DNA of 49,897 nt from Agrobacterium rosae. Lineage in GTDB: Bacteria; Pseudomonadota; Alphaproteobacteria; Rhizobiales; Rhizobiaceae. Positions 1-8,748 of the stretch are shown here, piece after piece (within the stretch, counting starts at the first letter, position 1; every line of letters begins with the position of its first letter). The DNA lies in contig NZ_NXEJ01000013.1 in assembly GCF_002915175.1 (NCBI RefSeq), positions 180,413 through 230,309 on the forward strand, written 5' to 3'. A program made the position numbers and the translations under genes. Below the pieces are notes generated by a model that did no database searches, had not been told where the DNA came from, and was given only the letters and a program-made list of their open reading frames with translations.

Positions 1-118
1 CGAAGAGCTTTTGCCTTGGCGGTGGTCACCGCTAAAAGAATTGAACGAGGCGGCCTGATGGGCCGCGTAAGACAGGATTGAGTGATGCCGACCGAAAGTC
101 CGCTCACCGGACGCTAAC
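1..118 (+). mobile_element. Right end of an IS66-like insertion element (3' end of transposase plus terminal repeat)
   Basis: Bases 2-58 read in frame as EELLPWRWSPLKELNEAA followed by a stop. The ELLPW-x-W pattern close to the C-terminus resembles the end of IS66-family transposases. About 40 bases downstream, bases 100-118 contain caccggacgctaac, close to the reverse complement of IS66-type ends, which begin GTAAGCG with a following tccggtg. One base differs near the tip. Only the last fragment lies in the window, so the family call rests on a short match. It borders the capsule locus and may mark its edge. Confidence 0.45.
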
Positions 119-214
119 TGATTGCTGGGCGGAAAGAAATGATAGACCGCTCAGATCAACTGTCGGTCGCACGTCAGGCGCAGCTGACCTCGTAAACCCA
201 GCTACTTCTCTGCT

Positions 215-1036
215 CTAGCCATTCAAAATTTGTCGGCGCATGAGCCGCTCCATAAAAAGTCCCACGGCCAAGCTGCCGCACGCCCAAGCCAACAGGTACG
301 TCTTGCTGAGATATTGTTCGGAGTAGCCAAGATAATAAGCCGATCTCATCCATTCTACAGCGTGGAAGACGGGATTGAAAGAGCAATAGTAAAGTGCGAT
401 ATCAGGAAACGCGTGCAAGTATATTGGCGCCCCCGAGCTCAAATATATTACAGCTGTAAATAAGGCATAGAACATCGCAAAAAATGGAAAAATCGCGCTA
501 ACCACACTCACCACGATCCCAACACCTATCGACAGGATAGCAACGCACAGTATAGCCAACGCCGCATCTTCCATTGAACGCGGAACTGGATTTGATCCTA
601 CCGAAACAAGAATACCCAAGACAATTAGTATCGACATTACGATTGCAACGAGTTCGAGCACGGAACGAGCGAGAACGATATCCAATAGGCGAACGGCGGG
701 AAATGCTAACATCGATTTGTTGGACAGCACCGATACTGACATGAATCTCGACACATAATTGAATGTAAGCACTGGGATAAGCCCAGTAGCAAAGAACAGC
801 ACAAGATCGTCACCAAACACCGCTTCGCGATCAACCAATTTGTAGATAATTAGCAATAAAAGCATATGCGCGACAGGAAAAAGAGGTACGATTAAAAACC
901 CCAGTCCGTGGTCGAAGTATCGACTTCGGATATCACGCAGGATAACGGCGTGCATCACATTAAGCTTGCGCGCTATGGCGACTTTTACAGTAGACCTATT
1001 TTCTTTTCTTCGGATATCAAACTGTTGATCCGTCAT
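215..1036 (-). CDS. rkpT: Capsule ABC transporter permease (KpsM/RkpT-like)
   Basis: Integral membrane subunit of an ABC-2 type exporter that moves lipid-linked capsular polysaccharide across the inner membrane. The protein (about 273 aa) has a cytoplasmic N-terminus with the motif LRDIRSRYFDHGLGFL, typical of the family, then about six hydrophobic segments, beginning with one around FLIVPLFPVAHMLLLLIIY and ending near the C-terminal SLAVGLFMERLMRR. A longer frame reaches 1087, but the ATG at 1036 follows aaaaggttttt, a plausible ribosome site, and the extra residues look unlike the family. It is the last gene of the minus-strand capsule series and its partner ATPase lies at 2413-3066. The rkpT symbol is by analogy with the S. 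meliloti rkp-3 region. Confidence 0.85.
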   Translation of the reverse strand: MTDQQFDIRRKENRSTVKVAIARKLNVMHAVILRDIRSRYFDHGLGFLIVPLFPVAHMLLLLIIYKLVDREAVFGDDLVLFFATGLIPVLTFNYVSRFMSVSVLSNKSMLAFPAVRLLDIVLARSVLELVAIVMSILIVLGILVSVGSNPVPRSMEDAALAILCVAILSIGVGIVVSVVSAIFPFFAMFYALFTAVIYLSSGAPIYLHAFPDIALYYCSFNPVFHAVEWMRSAYYLGYSEQYLSKTYLLAWACGSLAVGLFMERLMRRQILNG

Positions 1037-1129
1037 CAAAAACCTTTTGTCTGAGAGGCTACGGTCGGCGAAGAGATAACACTGCATTTGCAGCGTCGAA
1101 GTTGCGGTGCAGGGAGTGGGTGAAGCAAA

Positions 1130-2386
1130 TCAATCCAGCTTCTTGCGGATCAGTACAATCGAACCGCAAACGACAAACGCTAACGCAGTGAACGCCAAAA
1201 ACCGCAGAAACAGCTCCAGAAGCACTTTGGGATAAGTGGCGTCATCCGGTAGTGTCGGTTGTGTAAAGTCATCGACATAGACCAATTGAAGTGAACTCAC
1301 CAGTCTTACCTTTTCAAGATCTGAGATAGCCGAACGGAGACGTTCTTCCCCCATGCTGAGATCAAGCCTCACATTTTCAAAAGCGGTTGAGTAGGCTGCG
1401 AGGCTCTCCTTACCGACACCGGCCGTTTTCTCCTGCAGTTCTTTTGACTGAGCCTCTAGCCCTTGCAGTCGTCTATCTATTTCAGAGGCTTGTGGAGCAT
1501 CCGCGCCAACTGTCTTAGCCAAAGCCGCCTTGCGACTTCTAAGATCAGCTATGCTGGCTTCGACGCCGGTCAATACCGAGCTGAATCGCTCCGCAGACAT
1601 GTCAATATCAAAGACGCCAGTCGTGTTCTGGATATCCCTCAGCCGACCTCTCAAGTCGCTCACATCTTTTGTAGCATTTTCCACGTCGTGCTGAGTCGTG
1701 ACCAAAAGATCATTCCACATGCCCGAACTCAGTTTGTTGACCTGAGCCTCAGACAGTTTCAGGACCAACTGTAGCAAATCTTTTGCTTCTTTCGGAGTAT
1801 AGGCCGTGACCTGAAGCTCGACGATACCACTTTTGGGGTTAACCGAAGCGGAATAATGTTTACGCCAATATTTCAGCGTCTTGTCCTGATTGGCCTCGGG
1901 CTTCAGCCTTGAAAAGTAATCGATTTCGTCTCGCCCGAAATATTTTTCAAGCGATATGTTTTTTGACACATCCTCAATCAAAGCGGGGCTATCGAGATAA
2001 TTCAATAATACGGCGGTGTCCTGAACGATCTTCGCTTTTGGCTCGACAGTTGAACTCGCGTAACGGTCTCTAGAGAGCATGGGAGCAGAAGACCGAAGGA
2101 CGAAACGAACCTCCGACACATAACCTGGACTGGCAACCATTGTGTAATAAATCACACTTGTCAGCAGCGGAATGACGAATGTCAGCGCAAAGCAAATCGC
2201 GATCACGATGGAGAATATTTTGTCGCGCGTTCGCGGCGCCAACCCTGCCAAACGGTAGAGATTACGGCGGCTGCGGTTTTCAAACGTCAGCATACGTGCG
2301 TAGGAGCTAAGAGCGGACGCTAGTTTTTGGCTCCGTTCCGATGCAGATAACGCGCCCTGTTGAATAAGCTTATTGTCTTCTTTCAC
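1130..2386 (-). CDS. rkpR: Capsule export inner-membrane adaptor, KpsE/RkpR-like (copy 1)
   Basis: Polysaccharide co-polymerase/membrane-fusion type protein that links the ABC transporter to the outer-membrane channel. 418 aa with a cytoplasmic N-terminus rich in basic residues, a transmembrane segment near residues 60-82, a long periplasmic part including the conserved pattern YYTMVASPGYVSEVRFVLRS, heptad-rich helices around residues 220-340, and a second transmembrane segment near 390-412 ending in RKKLD. The topology and length fit KpsE/BexC/CtrB proteins. It sits between the ATPase gene (26 bases upstream) and the permease gene (about 90 bases downstream), so all three should be co-transcribed. 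A second, divergent KpsE-like gene lies at 3069-4265, an uncommon arrangement. Which copy corresponds to S. meliloti rkpR is not settled by the sequence. Confidence 0.82.
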   Translation of the reverse strand: MKEDNKLIQQGALSASERSQKLASALSSYARMLTFENRSRRNLYRLAGLAPRTRDKIFSIVIAICFALTFVIPLLTSVIYYTMVASPGYVSEVRFVLRSSAPMLSRDRYASSTVEPKAKIVQDTAVLLNYLDSPALIEDVSKNISLEKYFGRDEIDYFSRLKPEANQDKTLKYWRKHYSASVNPKSGIVELQVTAYTPKEAKDLLQLVLKLSEAQVNKLSSGMWNDLLVTTQHDVENATKDVSDLRGRLRDIQNTTGVFDIDMSAERFSSVLTGVEASIADLRSRKAALAKTVGADAPQASEIDRRLQGLEAQSKELQEKTAGVGKESLAAYSTAFENVRLDLSMGEERLRSAISDLEKVRLVSSLQLVYVDDFTQPTLPDDATYPKVLLELFLRFLAFTALAFVVCGSIVLIRKKLD

Positions 2387-2412
2387 ACCGAATCTCCGAA
2401 CGACGAGGCCAA

Positions 2413-3066
2413 TTAACGGTTCAAGCGCATGTAAGTCGCTATCCCTTCTTCGACGCTCTCGAATTGCACCATATGCCCATCTATGAGAACAAGCGCGACG
2501 TCACAATAATCTTTAATGGTATCCATATCATGGGAGATCATAATCACATCCGATCTCTCTCTGCGTTGACGAAAGGCTTCCCGGCATCTGCGCTGGAAGT
2601 TCGAGTCTCCGACAGCGGTGATTTCATCAACGAGGTAGCAATCAAATTCGATCGCCATCGAAAGCCCAAAAGCGAAACGTGCCATCATACCTGACGAATA
2701 CGTCCGTATTGGTTCGTTTAGATAGCTGCCAATCTCGGCAAAATCAGCGACGAAACGCAAAACACGGCGAAAATCTTCACCATACGCGCGTGCAACGAAT
2801 TTCAGGTTTTCCTTACCGCTGAGTTGATGGTTCAAACCGTTCGCAAAACCTAGAGGCCAGGAAACACGCACTTGTCGCGTTATACGTCCTGAGTTCGGGA
2901 GTTCTGCCCCTGAAATCAGACGCATCGTCGTCGACTTTCCTGCGCCATTGACACCCAGCAGGCCATAAGACCTCCCGGAGGCAAAATGCATCGTCTGGTC
3001 TCGCAGGATGTAACGCCGATGCGCGGCAGTTTTGTAGTATTTTGTGACGCGGTCCATAAAAATCAT
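2413..3066 (-). CDS. rkpS: Capsule ABC transporter ATPase (KpsT/RkpS-like)
   Basis: ATP-binding subunit powering capsular polysaccharide export. At 217 aa it has the short length typical of KpsT. Walker A is GVNGAGKST near residue 38, the ABC signature region is YSSGMMARFAFGLS near residue 123, Walker B is FDCYLVDE near residue 141, and the switch histidine sits in MISHDMD. The N-terminal motif MIFMDRVTKYY is also typical of KpsT. The KpsE-like gene at 3069-4265 ends only two bases before this start, so translation is probably coupled. It pairs with the permease at 215-1036. Confidence 0.93.
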   Translation of the reverse strand: MIFMDRVTKYYKTAAHRRYILRDQTMHFASGRSYGLLGVNGAGKSTTMRLISGAELPNSGRITRQVRVSWPLGFANGLNHQLSGKENLKFVARAYGEDFRRVLRFVADFAEIGSYLNEPIRTYSSGMMARFAFGLSMAIEFDCYLVDEITAVGDSNFQRRCREAFRQRRERSDVIMISHDMDTIKDYCDVALVLIDGHMVQFESVEEGIATYMRLNR

Positions 3067-3068
3067 AA

Positions 3069-4265
3069 TTATACTCTATGATCCTCTATGGACATCCAAA
3101 TCAATGTGCCGGTCATCCAAAGGGTCAAAAGTCCACCGACAAGAATAATCCATTGCGAAAAACGATCAGGATACCGTGACTCCTCCGGAACATGAGCGTC
3201 CGAAAAAACCGAGATGAAAGTCGTTCTTTTCAATGCCGTCGATTTCGCTGTGTCCAGATTTCGCACGGTTGATTCATACAACGCCTGCGTGACGACACGT
3301 TGCGTTTCAAGTCGCGAAAACTCTGCCATGCTGGACGAAATTTGCACACCGTCGCTGGGCGTTGCGCCGGCAACACTGTCCTGACGCAACCGTATTTGGT
3401 CATCGATCGCGTTAATGGACCGTGTCAGTTCACGCCCCCTAGCGGTGTTATCGGCCCCAGCGGCTACGAGTGAGTTCAAGCTCACGGTCAGTCTCAACTT
3501 CTGCTCTGTCAACTTGGCAATAATCGCGTTTGACATTTTTGCCGAAGCCAAAGGGTCGAGAATTCCAGTCTTGTTTTGATACTCTCTAAGACCGTCAAGT
3601 GCCTTGCGATATTCCGCCAGCGCAAGGGTAACGTCATTCTCACCGCGTTGTATGAGGTCGTGTTTTGCTTTTTCTGAAATTGTATCAATCATCTCGTCGG
3701 CAGCATCTAGGGCAGCCTTGGAAATTTCCACGGCATCTTCTGGTGAAAATGCACGGATCGTAAGAATAATAATTCCCGATGGACCATCAACATAGGTGTC
3801 GACCTGCCGTGACCAGAATTTGTGAAGGTCTTCGAACCTGGCATTTTTGGGCAGCCGCGAAAAATAATCGACATCGGCACGTGAAAACAGGTCGTGTAAT
3901 TGGATACGTTCATCGAGCAGCCGTACGATCTGTGGCGACTGGATATAATTGGCAACGATGTAGGAATCCTGAGTCAGTGAATCTCCACCGATAATCGACC
4001 GACCGTCACGCTTTTCAGAGGTATCGAACTGCTCACTCACTCCGATTGTGCGAACAACCATGCGGGATTCGGAAATGTACTGGCCGCTTGCAAAAAGGAA
4101 GTAATATATTCCGGCGATTATTCCTGGGAGAATCACGAACATAAGCAATGAGTTCGTATTATTAAACAATCTGCTGCCGCGCTCATAGCTCTCACTATTG
4201 GCGTCCACGTCGTCTGCCGCCGCGATACTAACCGCCTTGTCGAGATGACCGACCTCAAGATTCAT
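3069..4265 (-). CDS. Capsule export inner-membrane adaptor, KpsE-like (copy 2)
   Basis: 398-aa protein of the KpsE/CtrB family. It has a hydrophobic segment near residues 38-60 (within LLMFVILPGIIAGIYYFLFA), the periplasmic consensus SGQYISESRMVVR, a helical, charged central region with likely coiled coils (residues about 190-320), and a second transmembrane segment near residues 370-392. The sequence differs throughout from the other KpsE-like protein at 1130-2386, although both share blocks such as D-YFSRLP/K and EE-RYP or DDATYP before the last membrane helix. It precedes the ATPase gene by two bases. The presence of two adaptors around one ATPase suggests either a hetero-oligomer or two alternative partners; this is inference. 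Confidence 0.82.
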   Translation of the reverse strand: MNLEVGHLDKAVSIAAADDVDANSESYERGSRLFNNTNSLLMFVILPGIIAGIYYFLFASGQYISESRMVVRTIGVSEQFDTSEKRDGRSIIGGDSLTQDSYIVANYIQSPQIVRLLDERIQLHDLFSRADVDYFSRLPKNARFEDLHKFWSRQVDTYVDGPSGIIILTIRAFSPEDAVEISKAALDAADEMIDTISEKAKHDLIQRGENDVTLALAEYRKALDGLREYQNKTGILDPLASAKMSNAIIAKLTEQKLRLTVSLNSLVAAGADNTARGRELTRSINAIDDQIRLRQDSVAGATPSDGVQISSSMAEFSRLETQRVVTQALYESTVRNLDTAKSTALKRTTFISVFSDAHVPEESRYPDRFSQWIILVGGLLTLWMTGTLIWMSIEDHRV

Positions 4266-4437
4266 GGTTTATCCCTGGAGCTGGAATTCAATGGTGCTTC
4301 GTTAGCATACCAGTGTGTTGCACTGCGTTGTATCTGACCGAGATATAATAATCTCGTGACGACAATCCGAGCCTTGAGGTCTCTAGATACACCCAGCAGC
4401 AGATGGTGTCATCAGCATGACGACCAGTAAATCCTCG

Positions 4438-5484
4438 TTACGCAAATGACGCTCTGGCGCGTTGCTCCGCTTTTCTGATGAAATGAAAAAGAATGAGATC
4501 GTTCTCGAGAACTTGTTCGAGAACCTTGATTTCTCGCAGCACCTCTGAAAGTTCCAGAAACGGTGAACGCACCGGCGAAAACGAGATTTCAGCGCTATCC
4601 AAACCGATAAACTCGCCAATCGATTGCGCGATAGCACTGTCTAGTTCGCCTGAGTCGAATATCGTGAATTGCGACAACGCATCCAATGCGCTTGAGACCC
4701 CTTCCCGCGATATTTTGTCCGTTGGACTTGATGCGACAAACTGGTGCGTAAAAGGAGACTCGAAAAGGGACAGCACATCTTTGGGCGCTGAAAGTATCTT
4801 AGACCTTATTTTTTCGACGTCAGCAAAATTTGTGTCGGCAAAATACTCCATTGCGGGTTCAAACAGGATCGCGTCTCTCTCTGAGACGAAAGACATCGGC
4901 CGTTTTTTATATGATGCAACAGATACTAGCCTGATGGCCAGTTCGTAGAACGGATCTCTGAGAGACGTTATTTTTATCGTGTCCTCCGTGAAGTATCGAT
5001 GAACACTGCGCAACAAGACGCGCCCGCTGACGTAAGTCGACGGCTGATTGATGATCTCCAACATCTGGCGAACCGTCTCTCCGCCATATTGTTCGGCACT
5101 GCCCGCGTAAAACTGAAAATGGCCTCTGAAACTATCGTCGAGTTCGCGATGCGGGGCGAATTGAGTTTCCAGCCTGAAGACGCGTTTGTTTATATGCTCA
5201 GGCTTCAGGCGGCGGTAAAAAATAAACCGTGATTCCGCATCGCTGATTTCGAGTTCGGTCGCATTAGTCACGCCAGGCACATTTTCTTCGGTCAATCGAA
5301 AACCAACGATACCCGTGTCGTGATGACCGTGCTTGACGGGTGCATCGAGAAAAACGTCGCACTTCAAGGGCCCGAAGACGTGGCCTCCGCATGTTACCAT
5401 AATCGACGGCTTGGTCGAAAAGCCATCCGGGATTAGGTAGCCTTCTACGATGTCTCTGGCATCGGTATAAACGTTAAAGTACAT
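4438..5484 (-). CDS. Conserved-looking protein of unknown function in the capsule operon
   Basis: I do not recognise a named family. The 348-aa protein has no signal peptide or membrane segment and appears cytoplasmic. The first 100 residues look beta-rich (for example GYLIPDGFSTKPSIMVTCGG). Then comes a tract QFYAGSAEQYGGETVRQMLE and a helical C-terminal half with SLRDPFYELAIRLV, which faintly recalls the LRDP motif of some sulfotransferase-like proteins but lacks the rest of that fold's signatures. It lies between the methyltransferase gene (gap of 83 bases) and the KpsE-like gene (gap of 172 bases), in the same direction as all capsule genes. A role in modifying or controlling the polysaccharide is likely from position only. 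Confidence 0.7.
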   Translation of the reverse strand: MYFNVYTDARDIVEGYLIPDGFSTKPSIMVTCGGHVFGPLKCDVFLDAPVKHGHHDTGIVGFRLTEENVPGVTNATELEISDAESRFIFYRRLKPEHINKRVFRLETQFAPHRELDDSFRGHFQFYAGSAEQYGGETVRQMLEIINQPSTYVSGRVLLRSVHRYFTEDTIKITSLRDPFYELAIRLVSVASYKKRPMSFVSERDAILFEPAMEYFADTNFADVEKIRSKILSAPKDVLSLFESPFTHQFVASSPTDKISREGVSSALDALSQFTIFDSGELDSAIAQSIGEFIGLDSAEISFSPVRSPFLELSEVLREIKVLEQVLENDLILFHFIRKAEQRARASFA

Positions 5485-5567
5485 TAACGAAGATGTCCTT
5501 GATCCCTATGTAATGGCGCTGCGCTCTGAAAACGAACCGGTGTCCGTCTAGTTTCAGTTGACCTCGT

Positions 5568-6446
5568 TCACTGACTGACCATCAGGCCCATTTTAGCAAG
5601 CTCTGCACCAGAATTTGCGCTTGTCGCATTGGATATTGTGAACGGCTGGAAAGCACCCCGCTTTCTCAACACGACGTCAAAGCTGATCTTATGCTCCAGC
5701 GTGTTGATGACTTCCAGTTCGAATTTTTCGTGAAGATGCATTTCGTAAAGTCTTTGGAAGATTTCGGCGCTCGCATTCCATTTATGTCCAAACTGGCTTT
5801 GGTCTCCGGCAGCATTCCATGTGTATTCGTAATCAGGAAGCACGAGACCGATACCGCCGCCTGGCTTCAAGACGGTTTCCCAATGAAGGAGAACGTCTAC
5901 AGGACTGGCGACGTGCTCGAGCATGTGAAGAGCCACTATATAATCGATACTCTCGGCTTTGAATGGGAGATCCTCCGGATTTGCAAGTATTGCATCCTTG
6001 AGAAACGCGTGATGCGCTCCACTCGAATCCTGACCTTCGCGCATAATATCGACAGGTGTCAGATACTCGCTAATCCGACGGTCACCGCATCCCACATTGA
6101 TGCCATTTAATTGCTTCAACTCGTAGCCCGGAGGAGCGGCACGTAGAGCAGCCTTCTCCTCGAGGTGTTTGATGACGGCGGCTTCATCTGGTGGGTACAA
6201 CACAAGCGAGCCGGTTTTGCGTGCGAACTCCTCTCGGCTTCGAGGTGTAAAGCGAGACATCATCTTGATGTTACGGGCATCGGCCATGAAGGAGAGGTTT
6301 AGATTGTTTCGAAGAAACTCTTCATCCTCCGGCGTCATTTCGCGCTGATGTACTGGCCGCGCATTCATTTTTTTGACGCGTTTATAAGCGTTTATAAAAA
6401 AATGCTGCAAACACGATCTCATATTGTCCATTCCGATCTTTACCAT
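5568..6446 (-). CDS. Class I SAM-dependent methyltransferase (Methyltransf_11 type)
   Basis: 292 aa. The Rossmann methyltransferase core begins around residue 115 with INVGCGDRRISEYL (motif I region), continues with LPFKAESIDYIVALHMLEHV, a typical motif II/post-I block with the D-x-ALHMLEH pattern, and ends with VLKPGGGIGLVLPDYEYTW. The first 110 residues form a charged helical extension containing several methionines, so the true start may lie a little downstream. Position directly after two glycosyltransferase genes (9 bases to the nearest) suggests it methylates a sugar of the capsule, either as decoration or as a chain-capping signal; the substrate is not visible from sequence. Confidence 0.75.
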   Translation of the reverse strand: MVKIGMDNMRSCLQHFFINAYKRVKKMNARPVHQREMTPEDEEFLRNNLNLSFMADARNIKMMSRFTPRSREEFARKTGSLVLYPPDEAAVIKHLEEKAALRAAPPGYELKQLNGINVGCGDRRISEYLTPVDIMREGQDSSGAHHAFLKDAILANPEDLPFKAESIDYIVALHMLEHVASPVDVLLHWETVLKPGGGIGLVLPDYEYTWNAAGDQSQFGHKWNASAEIFQRLYEMHLHEKFELEVINTLEHKISFDVVLRKRGAFQPFTISNATSANSGAELAKMGLMVSQ

Positions 6447-6455
6447 TGGCTGGTG

Positions 6456-7430
6456 CTAGGCTTTAAACAGCTTCTGATCAAGTGACATTCTGGCAGACAG
6501 CCACACAGGTAAAACTTCGTGGTTTGCACCCGCGCAATGGCCCGCCACCAAGGCAGATCGCCTGAGTGCTCTCGCGAGACGATCACCAAAACCAACCTTA
6601 CCGTATCGGTTATCCACCTTTTGCCTGAAGGCCTGGATGCTCAACCTCACAACCGCCTCACACATGTGGAGAAAACTAGGCGTCAATTTGTAGCCAAAGT
6701 GCTTTTTAAAATTGCGGGATTCATCAAATGCCCGTTGAAACTGCTCTCTCACGCCATAGTCATGTGAATGATACACGACAGCATTTTCCGCGTAGCCCTT
6801 TCGGTATCCTGCCTCGATAATCGCGCGTGCCCAGAGTTGATCTTCTGCAAACTCAACATCCGGGTAAGGTATTTTTTCCCATACTGATTTTCTCAATAGG
6901 GAATTGTTGTCTGAATAAAAGTGTAAAAGCTGGCGCCAGCCTTGGTCGATATCATAGCGGGTTGGGTCGGTATCACGTCCGAGAATTTTTGGATGAGCGC
7001 GAAAGCCTTCAAAATGCTGATCCAGATCGCTTTTGATAAAGGGCGACGCATGTTCATGCGCGATATGTCGGCCGAAGACCCCCGCTATCGAGGCATCCTC
7101 GGTCGCAATCTCCACCAGATTGGCCAGCCAGTGCCCGTCGAGAGGGACAGCATCATGCGTCAGAAACGCAACAAACTCGGCGTCTGCCGCCTGTACGCCG
7201 AGGTTTCTTGTTTTGCCGTGACCAAACTCACCGGATGGAATTTCAATAAGTCGTATAGTGTCCAGCTTGCGTAAATACTCGACTGTGCCGTCCGTTGATC
7301 CAGAATCGATGACAATGACCTCATAAGGCCATTCGGTCTGCTGAGATACCACTTGAGACAGAACACGTGGCAATATGCTGATTGCGTTTTTCGCGGGTAT
7401 GACCACCGCGCATCTGTATGTGTGCATCAT
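6456..7430 (-). CDS. Family 2 glycosyltransferase, rhamnosyltransferase-like
   Basis: Cytoplasmic GT-A enzyme of 324 aa. It starts with CAVVIPAKNAISILPRVLSQ, followed by VIDSGSTDGTVEYL and IPSGEFGHGKTRNLG, the F-x-HG-x-TRN pattern typical of rhamnosyltransferase-like GT2 proteins. FLTHDAVP near residue 93 occupies the DXD position (here HDA), and the acceptor-side block FAEDQLWARAII carries the ED-x-x-W pattern. Its ATG overlaps the stop of the upstream glycosyltransferase by four bases (ATGA), indicating translational coupling. It likely adds one sugar, plausibly a 6-deoxyhexose, to the capsule repeat unit. Confidence 0.8.
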   Translation of the reverse strand: MMHTYRCAVVIPAKNAISILPRVLSQVVSQQTEWPYEVIVIDSGSTDGTVEYLRKLDTIRLIEIPSGEFGHGKTRNLGVQAADAEFVAFLTHDAVPLDGHWLANLVEIATEDASIAGVFGRHIAHEHASPFIKSDLDQHFEGFRAHPKILGRDTDPTRYDIDQGWRQLLHFYSDNNSLLRKSVWEKIPYPDVEFAEDQLWARAIIEAGYRKGYAENAVVYHSHDYGVREQFQRAFDESRNFKKHFGYKLTPSFLHMCEAVVRLSIQAFRQKVDNRYGKVGFGDRLARALRRSALVAGHCAGANHEVLPVWLSARMSLDQKLFKA

Positions 7431-8632
7431 GCCGCCGCCCCGCCGGCGGCATAAGATACCCTCTCTTGAATGGCGGCTTCAACCAGTCTCGCAGATTTCT
7501 CCCAGGACAAATCCTTCACATGTTCGCGGCCGCGCGAACGAAGAAGAGTTCTCTCTTCTTCGTTATAAAGCAATCGCTCCATCACATCCGCAATGCCTTC
7601 AGGTGTCGGATTTGCCAGAGCTATCGTTCCGGCGGGGAAAATAGATCTGACCGTATCTAGGTTGAGGTCGATCACCGGCAAGCCACACGCCATCATTTCC
7701 CTGTTGACCAGTGAGTGATTGGTTGCGGAGAAGACAACACCGATAGTGCTCTCCCTGTATAGCTTCGCAAGCTCGGTGCTCTTCAATATTCCATGATCTC
7801 TGTACTGATAATCAACATCGAGTTTGCCGAGTTTCCAACCAAAAAAATCGACCTCGAAGTCAATGTTACGACTCTTCAGAATTTCAAGAGCCATGAATGC
7901 CAGTTCGACAGCACGACGAGGGGTAACGTAGCGAGCGTACAGGGCAATCCTGTTTTTATTACGAATGCTATCGCCCGCTCCAAGGTTATATACGCTGCCG
8001 TCAAATGCCAACGGCCAAGATATTGACCAACGCCCGAATTGATCGGACATTTTCCTGTGCAGCCATTCGCCCGCGCAAAGGCAATCAAAATCATAATGAT
8101 ATGTCGCTTCGCTGAGAAGCGCTTCCGTACCGGCAGGGTAGAAAGAAGGCTCGAAGTCCTGCACGAAATAGAACTTTCTGTTAAACCGGTTCATCGCGTT
8201 CACTGGATAGCAGGTAAACCGATCCGTTGCGATTACGGCATCACCTTCCGCCTCGGGCGTTCGTCCCTGAAACAAATCGACAGAGCCTGAGAAGGGTTGG
8301 AAGTGCTTGTTGATCGTTTCGAGAGCGGCAGCACCTGTCTTGTGCACGCTTGGATTTTGAACAAGAAACCGAACATTGTGGCCGAATTTTTCAAGGTAGC
8401 TGGCAATCCGGAAAATCGTCATATGCCCCCCGGCGCCGGGCATGAAGTCCGGGATGACCCAAGTGATATCCAGACGGTTCATATCCGCAGGACGCGCGGG
8501 CGGGGACCCACCGGATGGCTGGTAACTCACAAACTTTTTAAGGTGAGCAACCTGTCGTTCAATTTGCGATTTTTTTCTTTTGCGAGTCAGAAATACATTG
8601 CTGAAACGCCGCATTGCGGCCGAAAGAAACAC
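7427..8632 (-). CDS. GT-B glycosyltransferase, WsaF/family 4-like
   Basis: 401 aa. The N-terminal half contains ITWVIPDFMPGAGGHMTIFR, the glycine-rich donor/acceptor loop of family 4-type enzymes. The middle contains FYFVQDFEPSFYPAG, a signature shared with WsaF-type rhamnosyltransferases and rhamnan-forming enzymes. The C-terminal half carries a GT-B donor site with SLVNREMMACGLPVIDL, the E-x7-E-like region. The start used here is a GTG preceded by ggag at a good distance; an ATG 18 bases inside is an alternative. It overlaps the next gene by four bases. Together with the neighbouring GT2 it suggests a deoxyhexose-containing polysaccharide. Confidence 0.78.
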   Translation of the reverse strand: MFLSAAMRRFSNVFLTRKRKKSQIERQVAHLKKFVSYQPSGGSPPARPADMNRLDITWVIPDFMPGAGGHMTIFRIASYLEKFGHNVRFLVQNPSVHKTGAAALETINKHFQPFSGSVDLFQGRTPEAEGDAVIATDRFTCYPVNAMNRFNRKFYFVQDFEPSFYPAGTEALLSEATYHYDFDCLCAGEWLHRKMSDQFGRWSISWPLAFDGSVYNLGAGDSIRNKNRIALYARYVTPRRAVELAFMALEILKSRNIDFEVDFFGWKLGKLDVDYQYRDHGILKSTELAKLYRESTIGVVFSATNHSLVNREMMACGLPVIDLNLDTVRSIFPAGTIALANPTPEGIADVMERLLYNEEERTLLRSRGREHVKDLSWEKSARLVEAAIQERVSYAAGGAAA

Positions 8633-8748
8633 GTGTGCCTACTCCAAAATTATTGTCCGGCGCAGCGAAGAGTTACCAATCGAACCGAATTTGATTGGCT
8701 AACCCTTACGCGCACTTTAGCACCCTCACAATATCAGCCATGTGCGCA

